This document shows, piece by piece, positions 1-7,090 of a DNA stretch of 64,000 nt. The notes under the pieces were generated by a model. It was not told the DNA's origin. It saw only the letters and a program-made list of their open reading frames with translations, and searched no databases. Position numbers and translations under genes: made by a program. Positions within the stretch are counted from its first letter, which is position 1. Each line of letters opens with the position of its first letter. Source of the DNA: Clostridia bacterium (GTDB lineage Bacteria > Bacillota > Clostridia > Peptostreptococcales > Anaerovoracaceae); NCBI GenBank assembly GCA_910575405.1, contig CAJTER010000003.1:1-64000 (forward strand), read 5' to 3'.

Positions 1-51
1 AGGGGAGAGAGTTCCCTTGGATGTCCTTACCACTATACCGATGAAAAGAAC

Positions 52-85
52 AAGTTTGTAAGAAGTATTTCTTGCTTACAAACTT
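52..85. repeat. inverted repeat, terminator-like hairpin
   Basis: An 11-bp perfect inverted repeat (AAGTTTGTAAG at 52-62 and its complement at 75-85) with a 12-nt loop that can pair a little further. It is AT-rich and lacks a clean T tract, so it may be a weak terminator or simply a cruciform. It lies upstream of a better terminator at 117-146. Confidence 0.45.
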
Positions 86-116
86 ATTATACGAGGGAGA
101 ATAAATTGTTTATATG

Positions 117-146
117 GAAAGGGCAGACTTGTTACTGCTCTTTTTC
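117..146 (+). terminator. rho-independent terminator
   Basis: The arms AAAG-G-GCAG and CTGC-T-CTTT enclose an 8-nt loop and are followed directly by five T residues, with a second run of eight T at 153-160. It would end a plus-strand transcript entering from outside the window, before the sigma factor gene. The rest of 1-258 holds no gene that I can support. Confidence 0.55.
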
Positions 147-258
147 TTTCGATTTTTTTTAGAAAGGAAAAGAAACGCGCAGGAAGGAGCAAAAAATAAA
201 GATTCTTTGTCACAAAAGACCAGGGAATATTGTCTAATTCAGTAGGAGGTAAAAATCT

Positions 259-1110
259 ATGAATAAAAAAACGAATGAAGAATTACTGGCCTTAGCAGGT
301 AAAGCCACAGCAGGGGATAAAAAAGCCCTTGAAACACTTATCGCGGATGTGCAGGATCTTGTATTTAATTTATCTTTGCGGATGCTTGGAACCTTTGCGG
401 ATGCGGAGGATGCCACACAGGACATTCTGCTGAAAATGATTACGCATCTATCTTCTTTCAGAGGAGACAGCTCATTTACAACGTGGGTATTCCGTATTGC
501 TATCAATCATTTGAAAACTTACAAAAAACATATGTTTGCCCACCGCCCGCTGAGCTTTGAGTATTATGGAGATGATATTGAAAACGGGAACATACAGGGT
601 GTGCCGGATTTAACACAGAATGTGGAAAACGATATTTTGGCAGAGGAGCTGAAAATGTCCTGTACCAACGTGATGCTGCAATGCCTTGATACAGAAAGCA
701 GATGCATTTTTATATTGGGCACGATGTTTAAGCTTAACAGCCGCATTGCCGGGGAAATTTTAGAGATGACCCCGGAGACGTATCGCCAGCGGCTTTCCCG
801 CATACGCAAAAAAATGGCGAACTTTCTCAGGCAGTATTGCGGAGCATATGGCGGTGGCAGATGTATCTGTAAAGACAGGGTGAATTACGCAATACAAAAC
901 CATAGAATAAACCCCATGCAGCTGGATTATATGACAGCCACAGAAATACCTCTTCAGACCATAGTGGATGTAAAAAATGCGATGGAAGAGATTGATGATT
1001 TATCACAGGATTTTTCGTTCTGTAAGCCCTACCAATCTTCTGAACGCACAAAACGTCTGATACAGGAATTTTTAAATTCCACACAGCTTTCCATTATCAA
1101 AAATTCGTAA
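259..1110 (+). CDS. sigma-70 family (ECF-like) RNA polymerase sigma factor
   Basis: A 283-residue protein. Residues about 30-95 look like sigma region 2, with the acidic AEDATQD segment and the FRGDSSFTTWVFRIAINH stretch typical of ECF factors. Residues about 140-195 look like region 4, with a helix-turn-helix around the segment RIAGEILEMTPETYRQRLSR. It is longer than a minimal ECF factor (about 160-200 residues) because of a C-terminal extension of about 90 residues that begins with a CICKDR motif. The start ATG follows AGGAGG at 243-248. No anti-sigma gene follows; the next gene encodes a DUF2461 protein 15 nt away. The target regulon is unknown. Confidence 0.85.
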   Translation: MNKKTNEELLALAGKATAGDKKALETLIADVQDLVFNLSLRMLGTFADAEDATQDILLKMITHLSSFRGDSSFTTWVFRIAINHLKTYKKHMFAHRPLSFEYYGDDIENGNIQGVPDLTQNVENDILAEELKMSCTNVMLQCLDTESRCIFILGTMFKLNSRIAGEILEMTPETYRQRLSRIRKKMANFLRQYCGAYGGGRCICKDRVNYAIQNHRINPMQLDYMTATEIPLQTIVDVKNAMEEIDDLSQDFSFCKPYQSSERTKRLIQEFLNSTQLSIIKNS

Positions 1111-1125
1111 AGGAGATGACAGGTT

Positions 1126-1809
1126 ATGAATACACAGTTCATTATAGATTATTTATCAGCCTTGCGTTCAAATAATAACCGTGAATGGTATCATGCGCAC
1201 AAGGACGATTACAAAAAAGCAAATGCTGCGTTTGAGGAATTGCTGCAGGCTTTGATATTGGAAATTGGAAAGTTTGACGAAAGCATTTTACATAACAACC
1301 CCAAAGACCTTACATTTAAGATTGTAAGAGATACCCGGTTCAGTCATGACAAATCGCCTTATAATCCAGCGTTCCGCGCCCATATTGCATCCAGGGGCAA
1401 ACTGCCTGTTCCTGTGGGGTATTACCTTATGATAAAGCCCGACAATCAGTCTTTTTTAGGCGGCGGCCTGTTTGCAGACAGATTCAGGGATGCAACTGCG
1501 ATGATACGGGATTACATTGTCCAGAATGTAGAAGAATGGGAAAGGATTATACAGGAGCCAGAGTTTAAACAATATTTCACGGTACGGGGAACAGCATTAA
1601 AGAAGGTGCCTGCTGGATATGATAAAGAACATCCCCAGGCGGAATATCTAAAATTTAAGAGCTGGTATCTGGAGTATCTGTTAAAAGATACCGAATTGAA
1701 TCATGCAGAGACCTTTTCTAAGAAGGCGGCAGAGCTTTTCCGAATCATGAAACCCTTCAACGATTATCTGAACAAGGCGCTTGCAGAGTTTCAGATGCCA
1801 GCGAGGTAG
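1126..1809 (+). CDS. DUF2461 family protein
   Basis: A 227-residue protein matching the DUF2461/TIGR02453 family: N-terminal FIIDYLSALRSNNNREWY, central KIVRDTRFSHDKSPYNPAFRAH, and the YLMIKPDNQSFLGGGLF stretch. The family is widespread and its biochemical role is not established. It starts 15 nt after the sigma factor stop, with an AAAGGAGA ribosome binding site, so the two genes probably form one transcript. Length is normal for the family. No signal peptide or membrane segment is visible, so it is probably cytoplasmic. Confidence 0.8.
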   Translation: MNTQFIIDYLSALRSNNNREWYHAHKDDYKKANAAFEELLQALILEIGKFDESILHNNPKDLTFKIVRDTRFSHDKSPYNPAFRAHIASRGKLPVPVGYYLMIKPDNQSFLGGGLFADRFRDATAMIRDYIVQNVEEWERIIQEPEFKQYFTVRGTALKKVPAGYDKEHPQAEYLKFKSWYLEYLLKDTELNHAETFSKKAAELFRIMKPFNDYLNKALAEFQMPAR

Positions 1810-1907
1810 CAAATATTCCAATTGGGGTTAATCGCAAACGCACATAAGTAAGAAATAGGATACTATATGACTATAAGGGAGCTTTGAAAAAAAGGAAGGG
1901 GGATACA

Positions 1908-2099
1908 ATGGCTTTGGGGATCCAGGATTATTACCAGATGAAGGCAGAACTGGAACTCCTGAAAACACTGGCCGAATCAGAGGAGGATGCTGTAAATGGC
2001 AGGATTTCACCTGTACAGGAGACTTTTGCTTCACTTAGAGAAGAACTTTTAGAGAGGATTGATATCAGCCATCATGAGGCTCAGACATTGAGCAGGTAA
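1908..2099 (+). CDS. small hypothetical protein
   Basis: A 63-residue acidic helical protein beginning MALGIQDYYQMKAELELL. I chose the ATG at 1908 because the strong GGAAGGGGG ribosome binding site lies just before it; an in-frame TTG at 1884 would place the site inside the gene. I do not recognise a family. The heptad-like pattern suggests a short coiled coil. A good terminator follows at once, so it ends the sigma/DUF2461 transcription unit. Confidence 0.55.
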   Translation: MALGIQDYYQMKAELELLKTLAESEEDAVNGRISPVQETFASLREELLERIDISHHEAQTLSR

Positions 2100-2100
2100 G

Positions 2101-2140
2101 AATAAAGTGCGTAAGTTCTATTTGACTTACACACTTTATT
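2101..2140. terminator. bidirectional rho-independent terminator
   Basis: AATAAAGTG-c-GTAAG pairs with CTTAC-a-CACTTTATT around a 9-nt loop, giving a 15-bp stem with one mismatch. T-rich flanks occur on both sides. It separates the plus-strand unit ending at 2099 from the minus-strand flavin reductase gene ending at 2200. Confidence 0.75.
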
Positions 2141-2199
2141 TTACACTTTCCAAAAAGCATTTTTTTATGACGAACCCTAAAAGAACAGCAGGCGCATCC

Positions 2200-2766
2200 C
2201 TATTTTTTCAGCTTTAGCCCATCCTTAAAGGCTTCGCCCACCCGCTCCGTGACCTTGTAATAGCCGTGGGTATATGGGTCAAAGGCAATGGCATTTACCA
2301 GGGACATATCCAGCTTATCACCCTTCATGACGCGCTCATCCGCCGTGATGTTTACAACCTTGCCGATGACGCCGCATCCGTATTCGTTTGCCTGGTATTC
2401 GATGAATTCGCACTCCAAGCAGAGAGGAAATTCGCTGATAATAGGCGCATCCACGATTTCAGACGGAACTGCGGTAAGCCCGCTGGCCGCGAATTTATCG
2501 GCTGTATCATTGCCTGAGACAACGCCGAAATAATCCGCTTCAACCATATGATCCGCATCCGCAATGCTGATGGTAAAGGCGCCTCTTGCCTTGATATTCT
2601 TCACCGTTTTGTGGGTTTCCGTCAGCTTGAGAGCCACATTGCCCCGGGACTGCATGGTGCCCCAAGCGGCGTTCATGACATTCACACTGCCGTCCTCATT
2701 ATAGGTGGCTACCATCAATACTGGCATTGGAAAAATTCCCTCGGTCAAGCTAAGCTTTTTTCTCAT
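2200..2766 (-). CDS. flavin reductase family protein (FMN-binding split barrel)
   Basis: A 188-residue protein of the flavin reductase-like family. The N-terminal half carries PMPVLMVATYNEDGSVNVMN and WGTMQSRGNVALKL, typical of the FMN-binding split-barrel fold. Members reduce flavins with NAD(P)H or carry FMN as a bound cofactor; the substrate here is unknown. It is divergent from an HxlR regulator at 2896, an arrangement in which the regulator often controls the redox enzyme. The region 2767-2895 must hold both promoters. The protein is full length and looks cytoplasmic. Confidence 0.82.
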   Translation of the reverse strand: MRKKLSLTEGIFPMPVLMVATYNEDGSVNVMNAAWGTMQSRGNVALKLTETHKTVKNIKARGAFTISIADADHMVEADYFGVVSGNDTADKFAASGLTAVPSEIVDAPIISEFPLCLECEFIEYQANEYGCGVIGKVVNITADERVMKGDKLDMSLVNAIAFDPYTHGYYKVTERVGEAFKDGLKLKK

Positions 2767-2895
2767 CTTTATTACCTCTTTTCATATATAAGATTGACAC
2801 AATTTGTATTCTTAATTTATAATTATAGCCAGAAGGCAAAAATAAAACAAGTACTAATATTTATGTAAGGTACTTTCTTTAAAGGAAGTGTAAAA

Positions 2896-3228
2896 TTGAT
2901 CAAGAACTATATTGAGCATGCGAATTTTGAAGATACCGGCTTTAGCTATACCTTGTCACTCATTTCCGGCAAGCACAAAATGGTGATATTGTATTGTCTG
3001 ATGGAGTTTGAAGTCGTCCGCTTTAACGAGCTGAAACGATACCTGAAGCATATATCAGATAAGACCTTGAGCAGCAATCTGAAAGAGCTGGAGGCAGATC
3101 AACTGATCATCCGGACGGAATACCCCCAGATTCCTCCAAAAGTCGAATACAGTCTCAGCCAGCGGGGCCAATCCCTCATGAAGGTGCTGGATCAGCTGTG
3201 CGCATGGGGAGAGCAAAACCGAATTTAA
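2896..3228 (+). CDS. HxlR family winged-helix transcriptional regulator
   Basis: A 110-residue protein with the HxlR pattern: ISGKHKMVILYCLME (first helix), RFNELKRYLKHISDKTLSSNLKELE (recognition helix region) and a wing with RTEYPQIPPKVEYSLSQRGQSL. The family includes activators and repressors that respond to electrophiles, quinones or formaldehyde, usually of an adjacent enzyme gene. Start codon is TTG at 2896, preceded by AAAGGAAG. The likely target is the divergent flavin reductase gene. The usual redox Cys near the N terminus is not present; the only Cys residues are CLMEF (about residue 35) and CAWGEQ (about residue 103). Confidence 0.85.
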   Translation: MIKNYIEHANFEDTGFSYTLSLISGKHKMVILYCLMEFEVVRFNELKRYLKHISDKTLSSNLKELEADQLIIRTEYPQIPPKVEYSLSQRGQSLMKVLDQLCAWGEQNRI

Positions 3229-3265
3229 ATGTATGCTCCTATGGGGGCAGGAAAGGGGAAGCGTT

Positions 3266-3607
3266 ATGGACTGGCTGAATCCTGCGGAAGATTATCTGAC
3301 TTATGCGATCCTGTCCGGTAGGGAACGAAAACGCTGTTACCAGGTGCACACGGGGGAGGACGGATTCCACTATATCCAGGAAATTTCTATTTTGTATCGT
3401 TCTCGTGAAAGAAGGTGTATCAATACCTATTTGGTAGTAAGCTGCTTTGAGCACAAAGGGCGGAATTATCTTTTCATGGAGGATACGGCAAGGACAGAGC
3501 CGCTCTATTTTCAAGAGTATATCTGTTGTAAGGGCAATGAAATCAAGCTGTTTGACGTGGAAAAGCCTTTTAAAAGCCAGCTGATTGAGGAGTACTGGCC
3601 GGGGTGA
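3266..3607 (+). CDS. hypothetical protein
   Basis: A 113-residue protein starting MDWLNPAEDYLTYAILSGRE. I chose ATG 3266 because AAAGGGGAAG precedes it; an earlier in-frame start at 3233 would nearly abut the HxlR stop without a clear ribosome binding site. The sequence is mostly beta-like with several aromatic residues and three scattered Cys. I do not recognise a family. It lies between the regulator and a MATE exporter with short gaps (37 and 28 nt), so it is probably part of that transcript. Confidence 0.55.
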   Translation: MDWLNPAEDYLTYAILSGRERKRCYQVHTGEDGFHYIQEISILYRSRERRCINTYLVVSCFEHKGRNYLFMEDTARTEPLYFQEYICCKGNEIKLFDVEKPFKSQLIEEYWPG

Positions 3608-3635
3608 GCCGGCAAAGGTTCTAAGGGGGAAATTT

Positions 3636-5030
3636 ATGACTATGGATAAGGATAACAAAAAAACGGAACATGCGCTGGATGAACGCATACAGGATATGAC
3701 AACGGGGAGCCCCTGGAAGCTGATTCTCCAGTTTATGGTGCCCCTCATGGGAGGAAACCTTTTACAGCAGCTTTATACTGTGACGGATGCGGCTATCCTG
3801 GGAAAGGGCGTTGGCGTTGAAGCCTTGTCTGCCGTCGGGGCCACCGACTGGATCTACTGGCTTATGCTCTGGGCGGCGGCTGGATTTGGACAGGGTTTTT
3901 CTGTTCTGGCTGCAAAGCGTTTTGGCGAGAAAGATTACCATATGCTGCGCAAAAGTACGAACATGTCCCTTTTGCTCAGCCTCGTATGTGGCGTTGCTCT
4001 GGCAGTTATCGGTGTTATTGCGGCAGGCCCTCTGCTGAGGCTTTTAAATACACCGGCTGTAATTTATGAGACAGCACACCTTTACGTGACGATTATGTAT
4101 GTTGGAATTTTCGTCATTCTCCAGTATAATACGGTTTCCTGTATTCTGCGTGCGCTGGGGGACAGCAAAACACCTTTCATTGCTCTGATTATTTCTACAT
4201 GTTTGAACATTGGGCTGGATCTGCTCTTTGTTCTGGTGTTTCATATGGGCGTGGCAGGGGCAGCGGCTGCCAGTATCCTAGCGCAGGCCATTTCCTATGG
4301 CTTTTGTTTGAGGGTATTAAAAAAGCTCTCCATTCTCAAGTCCTCCAGGGAAGAAAAAGAGCTGGACAAGAGGCTGCTGAAGGATCTGTGGAACAAAGGA
4401 TTTGCCACAGCCTTTCAGTATTCGGTCATAGCCATTGGAGGGATCGTCGTGCAGTATGTCATCAATACTATGGGCTTTCTCTATGTGGCGGGCTTTACGG
4501 CAACGAATAAGCTGTATGGCCTTCTGGAGTCCATTTCTCTGGCAATGGGAAATACCATGATGGTATATACCAGCCAAAATTACGGCGCGCGTGATAAAAG
4601 GCGGATCAAACAGGGTGTGAGAGCTTCCCTGATGTTCGGGATCCTTACATCGGCAGTATTAGGTGCCATTATGATTGTCTTTGGAAGACAGATTCTGATG
4701 CTGTTTATTTCTGCAAAAGCATCAGCGGCAGAGCAGGTTTTGGAGATTGCCTACCGCTATCTGTTTGTCATGAGCAGCACGCTGTTCCTTTTGTATCTAG
4801 TCAATACATACCGCAACATCCTCATGGGCCTCGACCGGATGAAGTTGGTGCTGGTGGGGAGCATCGGGGAATTAGTTGGAAGAATCATGACAGGGATGCT
4901 AGTGCTGTATGTAATCGGAACAAATGGAGCCTATTTTATCGAAGTCTCCGCATGGCTCTGCGCGGATTTGGTCTACTGCACTGGATATTATGTTTTGATA
5001 CGAAAACTGAGCCTTGAGAAAACCGGATAA
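3636..5030 (+). CDS. MATE family multidrug/cation efflux transporter
   Basis: A 464-residue integral membrane protein of the MATE family. The N terminus reads TTGSPWKLILQFMVPLMGGNLLQQLY, the usual MATE helix 1, and the pattern of about twelve hydrophobic segments continues to the end. MATE proteins export drugs or metabolites by Na+ or H+ antiport across the cytoplasmic membrane. The start ATG 3636 sits six nt after AAGGGGGA; an upstream in-frame start at 3585 would overlap the preceding gene. Co-direction with the HxlR gene suggests the regulator could also control export. The substrate cannot be inferred. Confidence 0.88.
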   Translation: MTMDKDNKKTEHALDERIQDMTTGSPWKLILQFMVPLMGGNLLQQLYTVTDAAILGKGVGVEALSAVGATDWIYWLMLWAAAGFGQGFSVLAAKRFGEKDYHMLRKSTNMSLLLSLVCGVALAVIGVIAAGPLLRLLNTPAVIYETAHLYVTIMYVGIFVILQYNTVSCILRALGDSKTPFIALIISTCLNIGLDLLFVLVFHMGVAGAAAASILAQAISYGFCLRVLKKLSILKSSREEKELDKRLLKDLWNKGFATAFQYSVIAIGGIVVQYVINTMGFLYVAGFTATNKLYGLLESISLAMGNTMMVYTSQNYGARDKRRIKQGVRASLMFGILTSAVLGAIMIVFGRQILMLFISAKASAAEQVLEIAYRYLFVMSSTLFLLYLVNTYRNILMGLDRMKLVLVGSIGELVGRIMTGMLVLYVIGTNGAYFIEVSAWLCADLVYCTGYYVLIRKLSLEKTG

Positions 5031-5185
5031 GGAGCCTGCAGCATAGATGCTGAAAATCCCCCTTGAAAGCCGGAGCTTTATGGAATACAATGTAAATATG
5101 AGACATAGGCATGAGCGCTCTGCTTTGCGTATGCCCTGAGAACATGTGTATTGCTATCGTATTTTTATATGAGGAGGGATTTAAG

Positions 5186-5602
5186 ATGAAAAAGAAGTTT
5201 GTTTTTGCTGTACTTATTTTCTGCATCTACTGCCTTGTGCTCGCATCCTGCAATGGGAATTCATCTGAGGCTGATATGGAGCTTGGAAATTCCCAGCTTT
5301 TTACCCAGGAAGAGCTGAAAGCTGCGGCAGCATGCGTAAAAAAAGAATTCAAAAGCTTTGGCAATTGCACCATGCTGACCCTACGCTATGACGAGGAAGA
5401 AACCAAAAAGGCAGGAAACGGATGGAAGAAGGATTTTGATCAGGAGGGAAAGGTGGCCATTTTTGTTTCTGATTTTGAAACGGGCAGCGCCGGAGGAGAC
5501 GGTAGCTTAGAGCCGAATTCCACGTATCCGAACTGGCAGTGGATTCTAATCCAGGACAAAACATCGAAAACCTGGAAGCTTTTGACCAGCGGAGAATGTT
5601 AG
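5186..5602 (+). CDS. lipoprotein of unknown function
   Basis: A 138-residue protein with a type II signal peptide: MKKKFVFAVLIFCIYCLVLA followed by the lipobox LASC, so the mature protein should be lipid-anchored at Cys about residue 22. The mature part includes EELKAAAACVKKEFKSFGNC and a Trp-rich end, NWQWILIQDKTSKTWKLL. ATG 5186 follows GAGGAGGG. I do not recognise a characterised family. Its neighbours do not define a role; the following region is decayed. Confidence 0.7.
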   Translation: MKKKFVFAVLIFCIYCLVLASCNGNSSEADMELGNSQLFTQEELKAAAACVKKEFKSFGNCTMLTLRYDEEETKKAGNGWKKDFDQEGKVAIFVSDFETGSAGGDGSLEPNSTYPNWQWILIQDKTSKTWKLLTSGEC

Positions 5603-5671
5603 AAATCTCTGTTATGGAAGAGTATGCTGGAGTGGATAAGCGACTATAATTAAATGATAGGAGGCAAAACC

Positions 5672-5857
5672 ATGATCGTAATCGACCGAAACCGGTGTGT
5701 TGGCTGCGGCCACTGCACTGCAATCCGCATTTCATTAAAATGCATTAAAGAACAGGATGGATATGAGCTGTATGAAGAGCCGCCGGAAGCAGACATGGGC
5801 TTTATCGAGCGCTCCATGGCGGAATGCTGGGCCCACTGCATTGACTTAGTGAAGTAA
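5672..5857 (+). pseudogene. degenerate ferredoxin-like 4Fe-4S protein
   Basis: A 61-residue reading frame starting MIVIDRNRCVGCGHC, which looks like the start of a 4Fe-4S ferredoxin domain. The CxxCxxC part is present, but the following CP motif is missing (a lone Cys occurs as SLKC), and the second half shows only AECWAHCIDLVK instead of a full second cluster. A ribosome binding site (AGGAGG) precedes ATG 5672. It may be a broken ferredoxin, or a divergent protein binding a single cluster. The next stretch is a clear gene remnant, which supports decay. Confidence 0.45.
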
Positions 5858-5858
5858 A

Positions 5859-6077
5859 GTGAGCTGTACAGAAGCTGTTGGCGGATACAATCGGCACTTT
5901 TCTAAGAAGCCTGCCGCCCAGCCCCGCAATACCTTCATAAGCAGATATTATTTTATGGATCCCTTTAAGGACATTGCCGCTTCTTACGACATGAGCGAGT
6001 CTAAAACAAAGAGCATGCTGCACCATACCCGAATTAAGCTAAAGGAATATTTGGAGCGGGACGGCTTTTGCCTGTGA
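5859..6077 (+). pseudogene. 3' remnant of an ECF sigma factor gene
   Basis: The reading frame encodes about 72 residues. Its last two thirds match region 4 of clostridial ECF sigma factors: PAAQPRNTFISRYY, then DIAASYDMSESKTKSML and RIKLKEYLERDGF ending at a natural stop. Region 2 and the start are missing; only a GTG is available and no ribosome binding site is seen. I read it as the 3' end of a gene whose 5' part has been deleted, fused directly behind the degenerate ferredoxin frame. Confidence 0.6.
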
Positions 6078-6390
6078 AATGAGACGAATATCCGGTAGGA
6101 AAAATAAGCTTTCTCAGGGAGCGTATGAGGGGGCTTTCCATTGAAAGGAGCAAATGATGCTTGAAATGATTGAGTGAAAAAACGTTGTAAGAATGATCGT
6201 GCTGGCTCTTTTGCTGGCCATGACGGTCTGCCAAAGCTTTCTGTAAAAGATTACCTAGGGGAAAAGATCCTTAAGGCTATAAACGGCTATAAGATGTCGC
6301 GGGTGATGAAAAAGCTGAATCGGCTGTAGGTACTCAGAAAGGGCTTTCGGCCCAAAGAAAGATTTAAAAGACATCAGGAGGTATGAATAT
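6078..6390 (+). other. decayed region without a convincing gene
   Basis: This 313-nt stretch follows the sigma remnant. A frame opening at GTG 6174 gives 51 residues ending VKDYLGEKILKAINGYKMSR and MKKLNRL (stop at 6327-6329), and a second frame from ATG 6193 gives a short hydrophobic peptide like a signal sequence. Neither has a good ribosome binding site. It may be the wreck of the gene that once followed the sigma factor. The ribosome binding site of the next gene (CAGGAGG) lies at its end. Confidence 0.4.
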
Positions 6391-6936
6391 ATGAAAATTA
6401 CAGTTGTTCTGGGAAGCCCGAGGGATGCTTCCATTTCCACAAGGCTTGCCATGCGGCTCATTGAAGGAGCAGAAGAAGCAGGCCACCAGGTAAAAGTTTA
6501 CCGCATTTGCGAAATGGATGTGTTAGGATGCCACGGATGCGGATGCTGCCGCAAATATGATACGGACTGCGTGATTGAGGATGATCTGGAGGAATATTTC
6601 CGGGATCTGCGGGAAAGCGGCGCGCTGGTTGTAACATCACCTAATTATTATTCCCATGTAACAGGGCCCATGATTACCTTTATGAATCGGCACTACTGCC
6701 TTTCCGATAAGGACAGGAATTCCAGGCTTCAGCCAGGGATCAAGCTGGTAGGCATCTTTGCTCAGGGAGCGCCTGCGGATTACGAAAAATACCTGCCCAA
6801 TTACGATTGGTATCTGGGGACGTTTTTGTCAAAGGACATGGAACTGGCTGGCAGGCTGATTGCAGGAGGTGACAGCGATACAGGTGAAAGCGGAGAGTTG
6901 ATGACAAAGGCGTATGAGCTTGGAAAATCTCTGTAG
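6391..6936 (+). CDS. NADPH-dependent FMN reductase / iron-sulfur flavoprotein
   Basis: A 181-residue protein of the flavodoxin-like fold. MKITVVLGSPRDASIST is the FMN phosphate-binding loop. Residues about 49-62 hold Cys in the spacing C-x2-C-x2-C-x6-C, which fits the compact cluster motif of Isf-type iron-sulfur flavoproteins. SPNYYSHVTGPMITFMNRH is the usual second flavin-contact segment. Such proteins act in electron transfer or reduce quinones, H2O2 or O2 in anaerobes. Ribosome binding site CAGGAGG precedes ATG 6391. It stands alone, followed by a terminator. Confidence 0.82.
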   Translation: MKITVVLGSPRDASISTRLAMRLIEGAEEAGHQVKVYRICEMDVLGCHGCGCCRKYDTDCVIEDDLEEYFRDLRESGALVVTSPNYYSHVTGPMITFMNRHYCLSDKDRNSRLQPGIKLVGIFAQGAPADYEKYLPNYDWYLGTFLSKDMELAGRLIAGGDSDTGESGELMTKAYELGKSL

Positions 6937-6992
6937 CCTTTCGGTCCGATATCCTCACAGTCTCTGCCTGACGGAAGGAAAAACAGGATCAT

Positions 6993-7045
6993 AAAATCCC
7001 TATGCACAAGGACTTGTGTCACTGCACAGGGATTTGTTTTTGGCA
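6993..7045 (+). terminator. rho-independent terminator
   Basis: AAATCCCTATGC at 6994-7005 pairs with GCACAGGGATTT at 7024-7035 with one mismatch, and the loop contains a smaller ACAAG/CTTGT stem. T-rich sequence follows (TTGTTTTTGGCATTTTT). It ends the flavoprotein transcript and faces the minus-strand acyl ligase gene. Confidence 0.65.
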
Positions 7046-7090
7046 TTTTTTATGTAAGAGCTAGTAACTCCGCTTCCTCAGCCGGATCCG

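Noticed and set aside
1-50. Minus-strand sequence resembling the D-arm of a tRNA (GGTATAGTGGTAAGGACATCC)
   Set aside because: No acceptor stem, no CTNNNAA anticodon loop and no T-arm could be found in the visible part, so a tRNA gene was not called. A remnant running off the left edge remains possible.
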